Positions 7,815 through 18,223 of a stretch of 48,707 nucleotides of DNA are shown piece after piece. Numbering within the stretch: position 1 is the first letter of the stretch; each line of letters begins with the position of its first letter. Position numbers and translations under genes: made by a program. The stretch spans positions 1-48,707 of the forward strand of contig CABUJV010000014.1 of the NCBI GenBank assembly GCA_902492005.1, in the 5' to 3' direction. The DNA comes from an uncultured Eubacteriales bacterium. Its GTDB lineage: Bacteria > Bacillota > Clostridia > Oscillospirales > Oscillospiraceae. Under the pieces are notes generated by a model. The model searched no databases and was not told where the DNA came from. It saw nothing but the letters and a program-made list of their open reading frames with translations.

Positions 7815-7843
7815 ATTATATCATTTCTGCGGGCAAAAGAGAA
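7815..7843 (-). promoter_or_regulatory. Probable promoter of the metallophosphoesterase gene
   Basis: On the - strand: TTCTCT (weak -35, 7838-7843), 17 bases, TATAAT (7815-7820). The -35 lies in the tail of the terminator of the upstream prmA gene. Confidence 0.6.
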
Positions 7844-7870
7844 GGCGTTCCCGGATTTTCCGGGAACGCC
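7836..7870 (-). terminator. Intrinsic terminator after prmA
   Basis: A perfect 11-bp stem (7844-7854 with 7860-7870, GGCGTTCCCGG with its complement), loop ATTTT, and a TTCTCTTTT tail on the - strand. It ends the degV-prmA unit. Confidence 0.85.
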
Positions 7871-7881
7871 CTGCGTTCTTT

Positions 7882-8820
7882 TTACCGCGTGGCGGCGAAG
7901 GCCACCCAGCCGTCCCGCTCCTTTTTCTCCGCCACCCGAAGCCCGCGGCTCGCCAGGGCGGCGCGGACCTCGTCGGCCCGGGTGCCGATGATGCCGGAGC
8001 ACAGGAACATCCCGCCGGGCTCCAGCAGGCCGGGCACCTGGGCGGAGAGGGGGATGATGACGTCGGCCACGATGTTGGCCAGCACCAGCTGGTACCGCCT
8101 TTGGGCCAGCTCGGCGGCCAGGGCCCGGTCGCTGAGCACGTCCCCCGCCCGGACGGTATAGCGGCCGGCGCCGATGCCGTTCATGGCGGCGTTTTCATAG
8201 GCCACGCCCACGGCCTTGGGGTCGATGTCCACCCCCACGGCCTCCTCCGCGCCCAGCAGCAGGGCGGCGATGGAGAGGATGCCGCTGCCGCAGCCCAGAT
8301 CCAGCACCCGTCCGCCGGGGCGGACGTAGGTCTCCACCCCCTCCAGGCACAGGCGGGTGGAGGCGTGGCTGCCGGTGCCGAAGATGAGGCCGGGGTTCAG
8401 GTAAAGGGGGGTGCGCCCCGCCGGGACCGGCTCTTCCTTCTCCCACTCGGGCACGATATAGAGCCGCTCCCCCACGGGCATGGGCTTGTAGTATTTCTGC
8501 CAGCTGGTGGCCCAGTCCTCTTCCCGGAGCCGGGCGGTGGCATAGGGGGCGTCGATGCCCGCCATCCAAGTCTCCAGCTGCTTTTTCCCATCCGCGTCGT
8601 CGGTGACGTAGAACTTGACCCGCGCCGCCCCCTTCATGCGCGCCAGGAGCTGGTCGTCCACATAGTCCCAGTACTGCCGGTTCTGTTCCAGGAAGGTCCT
8701 GAAGTCCTCCTCGTCCTCAATGACCAGGCCGGCGGCCCCGTTCATGGTGAGGCGGGCGGCCAGGGTCTCCAGCCCGGGCCCGGTGGTCTCCACCGTCACC
8801 TCCAGCCATGCCGGCTCCAT
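7882..8820 (-). CDS. prmA: Ribosomal protein L11 methyltransferase
   Basis: A 312-residue SAM-dependent enzyme that methylates L11 on the ribosome. The N-terminal substrate-recognition domain starts MEPAWLEVTVETTG. The Rossmann domain has motif I VLDLGCGSGILSIAALLLGA, then VDIDPKAV and the LANIVADVI catalytic loop. The start ATG 8820 overlaps the TGA of degV by one base, so the genes are coupled. The frame stays open far upstream through degV (to about 9321), but that is a GC-rich shadow. Confidence 0.95.
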   Translation of the reverse strand: MEPAWLEVTVETTGPGLETLAARLTMNGAAGLVIEDEEDFRTFLEQNRQYWDYVDDQLLARMKGAARVKFYVTDDADGKKQLETWMAGIDAPYATARLREEDWATSWQKYYKPMPVGERLYIVPEWEKEEPVPAGRTPLYLNPGLIFGTGSHASTRLCLEGVETYVRPGGRVLDLGCGSGILSIAALLLGAEEAVGVDIDPKAVGVAYENAAMNGIGAGRYTVRAGDVLSDRALAAELAQRRYQLVLANIVADVIIPLSAQVPGLLEPGGMFLCSGIIGTRADEVRAALASRGLRVAEKKERDGWVAFAATR

Positions 8821-9692
8821 CAGCGCGTCCCTCCCACGAAGAAGAGGGCCACGCAGCCCGGCCCGGTGTGGGCGCCGATGACCGGTCCGATATAGTTTAG
8901 GATGATCTCTTTGGTACCGTACTTGGCCTGGATCTGGTCGGCCACATACCGGGCGTCGGCCTCGCAGTCGCTGTGGCTGATGAACATGGTCTGGCCCGCC
9001 GGATCGGTGGCGGTCTCCCCCACCTTCTCCACCAGGGCGTCCAGGGAGGCCTTCCGGCCCCGGGCCTTGCTGACGTTGATGAGGTGCCCCTCGTCGTCCA
9101 CGTGCATGACCGGCTTGATCTGGAGCATGGTGCCCACCACGGCGGTGGCGGCGGAGACCCGGCCCCCCCGCTTCAGGTACATCAGGTCGTCCACGGTGAA
9201 CCAGTGGCAGATGTGGAGCTTGTTCGCCTCGACCCAGTCCCGGACCTCCTCGATGCTTTTCCCCTGCTTCTGAAGTCCCGCAGCCAGATAGAGGATGAGT
9301 CCCTGGCCCAGGGAGGCGCACAGGGTGTCCACGGCGTACACCTTCCGCTCCGGGTACTTTTCGGCCAGCTCGTCCACGGCGATCTGCAAGGAGCTGTAGG
9401 TGGCGGACAGGCCGGAGGAAAAGGCCAGCACCAGCACGTCCTTCCCGGCCTGGAGCAGGGGCTCGATGCCCTCGATGGCCTGCCCCACGTTGACGGCGTT
9501 GGTGGTGGCCACGGTGCCGGACGCCAGCCGGCGGTAGAACTCCTTGGGGGCCATGTCGCGGTTGTCGGTGTAGTTGTAGTAGGTCTTTCCCTCCATGGTA
9601 AAAGCCAGGGGCAGCACCTCCACCCCCAGTGTCTGGACCATCTCGTGGCTCAGGTCGGCGGACGAGTCGGTGACAATGACAAATTGGCTCAT
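8820..9692 (-). CDS. DegV family fatty-acid-binding protein
   Basis: A 290-residue protein that starts MSQFVIVTDSSADLS, the signature of DegV/FakB proteins, which hold a fatty acid and present it to a kinase in Gram-positive phospholipid synthesis. Further family blocks are SSGLSATYSSLQIA, the YLKRGGRVS hinge, IKPVMHVDDEGHL, and the C-terminal IGPVIGAHTGPG that forms the lipid pocket. ATG 9692 has GGAGGG upstream. No fakA-type kinase gene is nearby. The lipid ligand cannot be predicted. Confidence 0.93.
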   Translation of the reverse strand: MSQFVIVTDSSADLSHEMVQTLGVEVLPLAFTMEGKTYYNYTDNRDMAPKEFYRRLASGTVATTNAVNVGQAIEGIEPLLQAGKDVLVLAFSSGLSATYSSLQIAVDELAEKYPERKVYAVDTLCASLGQGLILYLAAGLQKQGKSIEEVRDWVEANKLHICHWFTVDDLMYLKRGGRVSAATAVVGTMLQIKPVMHVDDEGHLINVSKARGRKASLDALVEKVGETATDPAGQTMFISHSDCEADARYVADQIQAKYGTKEIILNYIGPVIGAHTGPGCVALFFVGGTR

Positions 9693-9746
9693 TCGGTTGA
9701 TTCCCTCCTGTATCATAAAAACAGCATTTTCACGTTTGGAATCGGT

Positions 9747-10289
9747 CTATCCCTCTTTGGCCCGCCGTTTCCGCTCGGCCTTGGCGGCCTCCTGGGGGGC
9801 GATCAGGTCCAGGATGCGCTGGCAGGCCAACTGGTCGGCGTAGCTGCGCAGGGCCAGGCTCAGGGCCAGTCCGGCCAGCTCCTCCCGGGGGGTGTCCGGG
9901 TCCAGGGCGTCGGCGGCGCGCTCCAGGGCCATATCCATCTGGCCCAAAAATTTGGCGTACAGGGCCCAGTCCTCCTCCCCCTCGGCGGCGGCGTGGAGCA
10001 GGGCCTTGGTCTCCCGGACGGAGAGCACCCGCTTAAGGGCGCAGATGGCGGTGAGATAGGCCAGGTGGGTGCGGCCGTATTTTTTTCCGTCGGCCCGGGG
10101 CAGCAGTCCGTCCTTGATGTAGTTGTTGACCATGGCCGGCGTGAGAGCGTCCCCTCCGGCGTAGGAGATGAGCTGCCGGGGCATGTAGGAGATGACCTGG
10201 TCCATATACAGCCCGATATCGGGCAGGTCCCGCCACTGGGCGGGCCGCTCCTGACTGAGCCGCTCCTTCAATTCCTTCAGTTCTTCCAC
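9747..10289 (-). CDS. DUF1836 family regulator-like protein
   Basis: A 180-residue protein with the DUF1836 hallmark LPDIGLYMDQVISYM near residues 22-36, followed by a MerR-like helix-turn-helix segment (LTPAMVNNYIKDGLLP) and KKYGRTHLAYLTAICALKRV. The C-terminus is helical and basic. The family is found in Firmicutes and is thought to bind DNA, but targets are unknown. The start is GTG 10289 with AAAGGAG 11 bases upstream. It has its own promoter at 10344-10373. Confidence 0.82.
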   Translation of the reverse strand: MEELKELKERLSQERPAQWRDLPDIGLYMDQVISYMPRQLISYAGGDALTPAMVNNYIKDGLLPRADGKKYGRTHLAYLTAICALKRVLSVRETKALLHAAAEGEEDWALYAKFLGQMDMALERAADALDPDTPREELAGLALSLALRSYADQLACQRILDLIAPQEAAKAERKRRAKEG

Positions 10290-10343
10290 GAACGGGCGCT
10301 CTCCTTTCTGATCTTGAATATCGCATCACGGCATTTCTGGTGC

Positions 10344-10373
10344 ATTATACCACATACCATCACGCCCTGTAAA
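10344..10373 (-). promoter_or_regulatory. Sigma-A promoter of the DUF1836 gene
   Basis: On the - strand: TTTACA (10368-10373), 18-base spacer, TATAAT (10344-10349), with a leader of about 50 bases before the GTG start. Confidence 0.8.
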
Positions 10374-10448
10374 GGCGCAATCCCACCGTATCTCAAGTTT
10401 TAAAGCGGCATAACAATATTATGTGGCTTTTCGTCAAAAGACGACGCG

Positions 10449-10505
10449 GGTTCTGGCTCAACGCAGCAAGCGTGCGCCAGAACCATCTGGCGCACGCTTG
10501 TTTTT
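10449..10505 (+). terminator. Hairpin with + strand U-tract and a competing alternative fold
   Basis: A perfect 15-bp stem (10467-10481 with 10486-10500) and loop ACCA, followed by TTTTT on the + strand. Bases 10476-10484 can instead pair with 10449-10457 (GGTTCTGGC), which excludes the first stem. No gene is seen on the + strand upstream. On the - strand, where ppdK ends, no U-tract follows the hairpin. Confidence 0.7.
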
Positions 10506-10521
10506 GGGACACGTTTCTCTT

Positions 10522-13155
<2,634 letters not shown>

Positions 13156-13206
13156 GAAAGGGTCCTCCTTTTTCACTTCTACAGCCTCATCGCTTCAGCA
13201 GAAACT

Positions 13207-13234
13207 ATTATAACATTCATACGAAAAAATGCAA
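13207..13234 (-). promoter_or_regulatory. Promoter of ppdK
   Basis: On the - strand: TTGCAT (13229-13234), 16-base spacer, TATAAT (13207-13212), in a locally AT-rich stretch. The leader is about 45 bases. Confidence 0.82.
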
Positions 13235-13315
13235 CAAATCTTTCGATATTCGTCCCGAAGTTTTTTGCAGTTTTCCTATAACATTTTCTTATGCCGCGCA
13301 TCTGTCCTCCACCCG

Positions 13316-13351
13316 GGAAAAAGAAGCCGGAGTCCCGTTGGGGCTCCGGCT
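13316..13351 (-). terminator. Intrinsic terminator after the cobalamin adenosyltransferase gene
   Basis: Arms 13325-13336 and 13341-13351 (AGCCGGAG plus CCC, with one bulged T), loop GTTG, and TTCTTTTTC on the - strand. Confidence 0.82.
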
Positions 13352-13358
13352 CTGCGTC

Positions 13359-13874
13359 TTACCACTCAATTCCCTTTCGGGCCGTCTGGCCCTGGTCAAA
13401 GGGATGTCTGCGCTTTTTCATCTCGGTGATGTAGTCGGCCCGGCGCTCCAGCTCGGCATCCGGGTCCCGGCCGGTGATGACCACCTCCAGCTCCGCCGGG
13501 CGGCGGTCCAGGAAGGCGGTGACCAGCTCCAGGGGCACCATGCCGGTGGAGACGGCGGAGCACAGCTCATCCAGCACCAGCACCCCCGCGCCGTTGAGCT
13601 CGGACAGCGCGGCGGCCTTTTCGAACAGGGCGGTCTGCCGCTCCCGCTCGGCCCGTTTTTCCTCCTCCTTCATGGCAAAGACGAACTTCATCTCGTCGGG
13701 AACCTCCAGCAGGGCCACGCCCGGCAGTCTGCCCAAAATCAGCCGCTCCCCGCTGTCGGCGCTCTTCAAAAACTGGGCGATGACCACCGGATTGCCCCGC
13801 CCCGCCGCCCGGACCGCCAGGCCCATGGCCGCGGTGGTCTTGCCCTTGCCGTCTCCGCAATAGATCTGGATCAT
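13359..13874 (-). CDS. cobO: Cob(I)yrinic acid a,c-diamide adenosyltransferase (CobO/BtuR type)
   Basis: A 171-residue enzyme that adds the 5'-deoxyadenosyl group to cobalamin or its precursor. A P-loop GDGKGKTTAAMGLAVRAAG opens the protein, followed by VVIAQFLKS, LVLDELCSAV and the C-terminal VVITGRDPD, all typical of the CobA/BtuR family. It overlaps the end of the nitroreductase gene by four bases (ATGA), so both are expressed together. No other cobalamin genes are in the window, so it may serve salvage. Confidence 0.92.
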   Translation of the reverse strand: MIQIYCGDGKGKTTAAMGLAVRAAGRGNPVVIAQFLKSADSGERLILGRLPGVALLEVPDEMKFVFAMKEEEKRAERERQTALFEKAAALSELNGAGVLVLDELCSAVSTGMVPLELVTAFLDRRPAELEVVITGRDPDAELERRADYITEMKKRRHPFDQGQTARKGIEW

Positions 13875-14608
13875 GACTCTTCCTCCTCAAAATCTCTCAG
13901 ATATTCCTCCACCGACCGGCTCATCTCCCGGGAGAAGTCCGAGTCGTATTTCCGTCTGCAAAAAGCGCTCATCCAGGCCTCGAAGGACTGCCCGCCGGTG
14001 CGTCCGGCGAACATCTCCCGCAGCTCGGGCCCCGCCATCCGGCGATAGGCGTTTTCGTGGACGATGTGTTTTTGTGCAAACCGGGCCGGCTTGGGCCGCT
14101 CCCGCTGCTGCCGGGTGGGCCAGCCCAGCACCAGCATGCAGGCCGGGAACACCCACGCGGGCAGCCTCAGCAGCTGCCGGTGCTCCTCGCACTGCTCCAT
14201 GATGTCCCCGATGTAGCAGGACCCCAGGCCCAGGCTCTGGGCCGCTACCACGGCGTTCTGGGCGGCGATGAGGGCGTCGTCCACCGCCAGCAGAAGGTCG
14301 CCCGCCCGGGGCCGGCGGGGCGTGCAGCCCGCCTCCGCATAGGCGTCGAACCATTTCAGGCAGTCGGCGCAGAAGATCAGCACTACCGGCGCCCGGGCGA
14401 TGAAGCTCTGGTGGTCGCAGGTCTCGGCCAGCCGCTCCTTGAGGGCCGGGTCGGTAATGTCCAGAATGGTGTACAGCTGCTGGCAGCCGGCGCTGGGGGC
14501 CTGGGCGGCGGCGTCCAGCACCATCCGCTTCTGCTCCTCCGCCACCGGCCGGTCCTCAAAGGCCCGCACCGACCGCCGGTCGTACAGGCTGTGCAGGATC
14601 TCGTTCAT
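13871..14608 (-). CDS. Nitroreductase family flavoprotein
   Basis: About 245 residues. The N-terminus, MNEILHSLYDRRSVRAFEDRPV, is the FMN-binding start of the nitroreductase family. Further blocks are AAQAPSAGCQQLY, DALIAAQNAVVAAQSLGLGSC (near-N5 flavin contact) and VLGWPTRQQ. It probably reduces nitro compounds, quinones or flavins with NAD(P)H. The C-terminal 60 residues form a charged helical extension. Coupling to cobO by a 4-base overlap hints that it could supply reduced flavin for the Co(II) to Co(I) step, which is inference. ATG 14608 has GGGAGG upstream. Confidence 0.9.
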   Translation of the reverse strand: MNEILHSLYDRRSVRAFEDRPVAEEQKRMVLDAAAQAPSAGCQQLYTILDITDPALKERLAETCDHQSFIARAPVVLIFCADCLKWFDAYAEAGCTPRRPRAGDLLLAVDDALIAAQNAVVAAQSLGLGSCYIGDIMEQCEEHRQLLRLPAWVFPACMLVLGWPTRQQRERPKPARFAQKHIVHENAYRRMAGPELREMFAGRTGGQSFEAWMSAFCRRKYDSDFSREMSRSVEEYLRDFEEEES

Positions 14609-14800
14609 CGGGCCGCCTCCCTCGGGTTGTCGTGCCACCTATTTTACCTTATTTTCTCCGGCTTGTATAGTGGGTGAGGATGTGTTAGGATGGACAAAAA
14701 CGGGGGGAGGGAATTTTGGAGGCTCTTGTCTTTCGGGATCGGGACGGCGTCTGCGCGGCCCGGTCCGTCTTCTCTTTGGATCTGCTCCGCCGGCCGGCGT

Positions 14801-14829
14801 TTGCATTTTCCCGTCCGATCCGGTACAAT
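14801..14829 (+). promoter_or_regulatory. Promoter of trmO
   Basis: TTGCAT (14801-14806), 17-base spacer, TACAAT (14824-14829); about 20 bases before the trmO start. The other 190 bases back to the nitroreductase gene show nothing recognisable. Confidence 0.75.
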
Positions 14830-14856
14830 CGGCCTTAGGAAAGCGAGGTGTCCGCC

Positions 14857-15549
14857 ATGACGCTCCTCCCCATGAAAAGCATCGCCCGTATCCGCAGTGA
14901 TTTTCCCACCAAATTCGGCATTCCCCGCCAGAGCGGGCTGGTCCAGGCGCTGCGCTCCACCGTGGTGTTCGAGCCGGAGTACCGCAATCCCGACGCGCTG
15001 CGGGGGCTGGAGGGCTTTGATTACATCTGGCTGATCTGGCAGTTTTCCGCCAGCGTCCGGGAGGACTGGTCTCCCACGGTGCGCCCGCCCCGTCTGGGCG
15101 GCAACGTGCGCATGGGGGTGTTCGCCACCCGCTCTCCCTTCCGGCCCAACCCCATTGGGCTGTCCTCCGTCCGGCTGGAGCAGATTGAGCTGCACCCCGA
15201 GCTGGGACCGCTGCTCCATGTGACGGGGGCGGATTTGATGGACGGCACCCCCATCCTGGACATCAAGCCCTATGTCCCCTACGCCGACAGCCACCCCGAG
15301 GCCGCCGGCGGTTTTGCCGGTCCCGACGGCGGCCCCACCCTGGAGGTCCTGGTGCCGGAGGAATTGCTCTCCCGGGTTCCCCCGGACAAGCGGGAGGCAC
15401 TGCTGGGCGTTTTGTCGCATGACCCCCGTCCTCCCTACCAGCAGGACCCGGATCGGGTGTATGGTCTGGACTTCGCCGGCCTCAACATCCGTTTTTCGGT
15501 GCGGGACCAGATCCTGACCGTCCGTGCGCTCCGGCCCCTCCCCGGATAA
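14857..15549 (+). CDS. trmO: tRNA (N6-threonylcarbamoyladenosine37-N6)-methyltransferase TrmO-like (TsaA/YaeB family)
   Basis: A 230-residue protein of the UPF0066/TsaA family. The beta-barrel domain carries SIARIRSDFPTKFGIPRQSG, LRGLEGFDYIWLIWQF, VFATRSPFRPNPIGLSSVRL and LDIKPYVPYADS. TrmO uses SAM to methylate t6A37 in threonine tRNAs. The C-terminal PPYQQDPDRVYGL block is also conserved. The ATG at 14857 has GAGGTG upstream; a GTG three codons earlier overlaps that site. Confidence 0.9.
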   Translation: MTLLPMKSIARIRSDFPTKFGIPRQSGLVQALRSTVVFEPEYRNPDALRGLEGFDYIWLIWQFSASVREDWSPTVRPPRLGGNVRMGVFATRSPFRPNPIGLSSVRLEQIELHPELGPLLHVTGADLMDGTPILDIKPYVPYADSHPEAAGGFAGPDGGPTLEVLVPEELLSRVPPDKREALLGVLSHDPRPPYQQDPDRVYGLDFAGLNIRFSVRDQILTVRALRPLPG

Positions 15550-15571
15550 TGCCGAAACCGCCAAATTTTCC

Positions 15572-15600
15572 TTCCCATTCATGGAAAAATATCGTACAAT
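15572..15600 (+). promoter_or_regulatory. Possible promoter of the NifU-like gene
   Basis: TTCCCA (weak -35, 15572-15577), 17 bases, TACAAT (15595-15600). The -10 is good and the -35 is poor. Confidence 0.5.
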
Positions 15601-15648
15601 GGGTTTATCAGGACTTCGGATGTCATCAAAAAGACAGGAGGACAGGGT

Positions 15649-15936
15649 ATGACCATGGAGCAAAGGATCGAAGCCATTCTGGAGGAAAAGGTGCGGCCCA
15701 TGCTGCGCAGCCACGGCGGCGAGGTGCGCCTGGGCGGGTATGCGGACGGGGTCGTGTCGGTGGAGCTGCTGGGGGCCTGCTCCGGCTGTCCCTCCGCCGA
15801 TCTGAGCACCCGGGGGGTTATTGAAGATATCCTGCGGGCGGAAATGCCGGAGGTAACGAGCGTGGAGCTGACCCAGGAGGTGGACCCCGAGCTGCTGGCG
15901 TTTGCCCATAAGCTGCTGGGACACCAAGCGGATTAA
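15649..15936 (+). CDS. NifU-like Fe-S scaffold domain protein
   Basis: A 95-residue protein made only of the NifU C-terminal domain. It has RSHGGEVRLGGY and the cluster-binding motif GACSGCPSA (CxxC). Such small proteins hold and pass on Fe-S clusters. The ribosome binding site GGAGG precedes ATG 15649; the ATG two codons later is an alternative. No other suf or isc genes are near. Confidence 0.92.
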   Translation: MTMEQRIEAILEEKVRPMLRSHGGEVRLGGYADGVVSVELLGACSGCPSADLSTRGVIEDILRAEMPEVTSVELTQEVDPELLAFAHKLLGHQAD

Positions 15937-16042
15937 GCGGTCTCGACTGCAGGTAAAAAGCTCACATCATTTGCCGAGCCGGTCTGCCTGATCCTCTCGA
16001 TGTTCTTCCTCCGGCGGAAATGGAGCGTCTTTCGGTACGCGT

Positions 16043-16080
16043 GAAAACGAGGCTTTGTCCCTACCGGGACAAAGCCTCGT
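16043..16080. terminator. Terminator hairpin, mainly for the MATE gene
   Basis: A perfect 15-bp stem (16047-16061 with 16066-16080), loop TACC, followed by TTTT on the - strand and only scattered T on the + strand. It lies between the convergent NifU-like and MATE genes. The rest of the 225-base gap shows nothing else. Confidence 0.85.
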
Positions 16081-16161
16081 CTGTCTGTCTCCGCCTCTCC
16101 CGCAGGGCGGCCCCGAACGGCGCGCGTGTAATCCGTTCCGCCATCTTCGGCCTGCGCCCCT

Positions 16162-17574
16162 TTACGCCGGACCGCCGGCGCACTCTCCGGTGCGTTTTTT
16201 CAGGATTCTGGGGAACTTCCACAGGAAGACGAGGCCGGTAACCGTGGCGGCGCAGATGTCCGCGATGGGCTCGGCCAGATAGACGGAAAAGACCTCCCGG
16301 TCGGCCATGGCCGCGGGCAGCAGGGCGGGCAGGACCCGGGGCAGGAGATAGATCAGGGGGATGAGCAGCACGATCTTCCGCAGCAGGGCCAGGAAGAGGG
16401 AGACCTTGGCCTGTCCCAGGGCCACGAAGGTCTGCTGGCAGGAAAACTGCATCCCCAGCATGAACATGCCGCCGAAATAGATGTGCATGGCCCACTCAGT
16501 GGCCTGGACCAGCTCGGGCTTGTCGTTGAAGATGGCGATGAAGGCGCCGGGAAAGAGCTGTACCAGGGCAAAGCCCAGGATGCTCAGGCTCATACCGGCG
16601 GCAAACATCATCCGGAAGGTCCGTTTCACCCGGTCGGTATTGCCCGCGCCGTAGTTGTAGCCGATGATGGGCTGGGCCCCCTGGGACAGGCCCATAAAGG
16701 GCATGGTCAGCACCTGCATGACGGAGGAGGCGATGGTCATGGCCCCCACGAAGGTGTCGCTGCCGTAGTGCTTCAGGGAGGAGTTGAGGGCGATGTTGAC
16801 CAAGCTCTCGGTGGACTGCATGATGAAGGGGGAGACGCCGATGGCCGCCACGGGGAGCAGGACCTTGGGGTCCAGACGCAGGTGGCGGCGCTGGATCTTC
16901 AGCCGCGACCTTTTTCCGGTGAGGAAGGCCAGCACCCACACCGCCGACACCGCCTGGGACAGGATGGTGGCCAGGGCGGCGCCCTGCACCCCCATGTCCA
17001 GTCCGAAGATGAAGATGGGGTCCAGCACGATGTTGCACACCGCGCCGATGACCACGGTGAGCATGCTGGTGGCGGAAAAGCCCTGGGTGGTGATGAAGTT
17101 GTTCAGGCCCAGGGAGAGCTGCACGGCGATGGTGCCCCACAGATAGACCTTCAGGTAGCCGGAGGCGTAGCCGATGGTGTTCTCGCTGGCCCCGAAGGCG
17201 TAGAGCATGGGCTCCCGCAGGAGCTGGAACACCACCGTCACCACGATGGAGATGAGCACCAGCAGGGCGGTGCAGCCGCCCAGGATGGCGTTGGCCCCCT
17301 CTTCATCCCCGGCCCCCATGCGGATGGCGGCCCTGGAGCCGCCCCCCATGCCCGCCAGGGCGGACAGGGCAGACAGGAACATGAGCACGGGAAAGGCCAC
17401 CCCCAGGCCGGTGAGAGCCAGGTCGCCCACCGCCCGAATGTGGCCGATGTACATGCGGTCTACGATGTTATACAGGGCGTTGACCAGCTGGGCCGTGATG
17501 GCGGGCACCGCCAGCCGCAGCAGCAGGGGGCCCAGCGGGTCCTTCCCCAGATCGTTTTGGCGCTTGGGTTTCAA
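16162..17574 (-). CDS. MATE family efflux transporter (MepA-like)
   Basis: A 470-residue membrane protein with about 12 hydrophobic segments in two halves. Family motifs are PAITAQLVNALYNIVDRMYIG in helix 1 and GLSQGAQPIIGYNYGAG in the second half, typical of the MepA group that exports cationic drugs or metabolites with Na+ or H+. The start is TTG 17574 with AAAGGAG 8 bases upstream. The C-terminus is basic (KFPRILKKRTGE). It follows an HD-domain gene in the same direction, with 25 bases between them. Confidence 0.93.
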   Translation of the reverse strand: MKPKRQNDLGKDPLGPLLLRLAVPAITAQLVNALYNIVDRMYIGHIRAVGDLALTGLGVAFPVLMFLSALSALAGMGGGSRAAIRMGAGDEEGANAILGGCTALLVLISIVVTVVFQLLREPMLYAFGASENTIGYASGYLKVYLWGTIAVQLSLGLNNFITTQGFSATSMLTVVIGAVCNIVLDPIFIFGLDMGVQGAALATILSQAVSAVWVLAFLTGKRSRLKIQRRHLRLDPKVLLPVAAIGVSPFIMQSTESLVNIALNSSLKHYGSDTFVGAMTIASSVMQVLTMPFMGLSQGAQPIIGYNYGAGNTDRVKRTFRMMFAAGMSLSILGFALVQLFPGAFIAIFNDKPELVQATEWAMHIYFGGMFMLGMQFSCQQTFVALGQAKVSLFLALLRKIVLLIPLIYLLPRVLPALLPAAMADREVFSVYLAEPIADICAATVTGLVFLWKFPRILKKRTGECAGGPA

Positions 17575-17599
17575 GGGATCGTCTCCTTTGCGCGGCGGG

Positions 17600-18187
17600 T
17601 CATACGCCGTCTTCGTTTTCCAAAAAGTAAGTGGCCTCCATGTCGGCCACGCTGAGAGCGAAGGCCAGGGGGTACTGCTGAAGGGCCTGCCCCACCAGCC
17701 GGCTGTCCTCCGTGCCGGAGAAGCCCATGTGCCAGCGGATGGCCATGGCCTCGTCCCGCTTGAGCTTCAGAAAGCCGGAGATGATGTATACGCTCTTCTC
17801 CCCGTGGCCGTAGGGCAGCGTATCCTCATAATAAAAGGTGGGCGCCGCCGTCCACTTGCCGTCCGGCCCCTTCACGTTGCGGGAGCCCGGCTTGTAGCAC
17901 CCTATCTTGCACAGGTCGTGGAGCAGAGCGGCCACGGCCACCGACTCGGCGGAGTACTCCAGGCCGTAGAGCTCCTGCACCCGCTCCCGGGCCAGGTACT
18001 CGGCCAGACAGTGGTAGACGTTGACGCTGTGCTCGCACAGGCCCCCGGCGTAGGCCCCGTGGAACCGGGCGGAGGCGGGCGCGGTGAAAAAGTCCGACTT
18101 GTTCTCCAGGTAGTCCAGCAGGGCGCCGGCCCCTTCCCGGCGGATGTTGGCGGTGTAGAGCTCGATGAATTCTTCTTTGGCGGACAT
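17600..18187 (-). CDS. HD-domain phosphohydrolase
   Basis: A 195-residue metal-dependent phosphohydrolase. The HD motif is split as GAYAGGLCEHSVNVYHCL (first His) and AALLHDLCKIG (His-Asp), with a further histidine in GHGEKSVYII and an IRWHMG segment, as in single-domain HD proteins acting on nucleotides or related phosphoesters. The substrate is unknown. ATG 18187 follows AAGGAGG. It sits between AEC and MATE transporter genes on the same strand. Confidence 0.85.
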   Translation of the reverse strand: MSAKEEFIELYTANIRREGAGALLDYLENKSDFFTAPASARFHGAYAGGLCEHSVNVYHCLAEYLARERVQELYGLEYSAESVAVAALLHDLCKIGCYKPGSRNVKGPDGKWTAAPTFYYEDTLPYGHGEKSVYIISGFLKLKRDEAMAIRWHMGFSGTEDSRLVGQALQQYPLAFALSVADMEATYFLENEDGV

Positions 18188-18223
18188 ACAGGGCCTCCTT
18201 CTGTCAGAGAATAGGCAGGGCCG

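Noticed and set aside
7882..9321. A longer prmA start reaching into degV
   Set aside because: The upstream part has arginine/glycine-rich shadow composition, and ATG 8820 overlapping the degV stop gives the normal PrmA N-terminus.
16483..17655. A 390-codon + strand frame opposite the MATE gene
   Set aside because: Histidine/glycine-rich shadow sequence without motifs.
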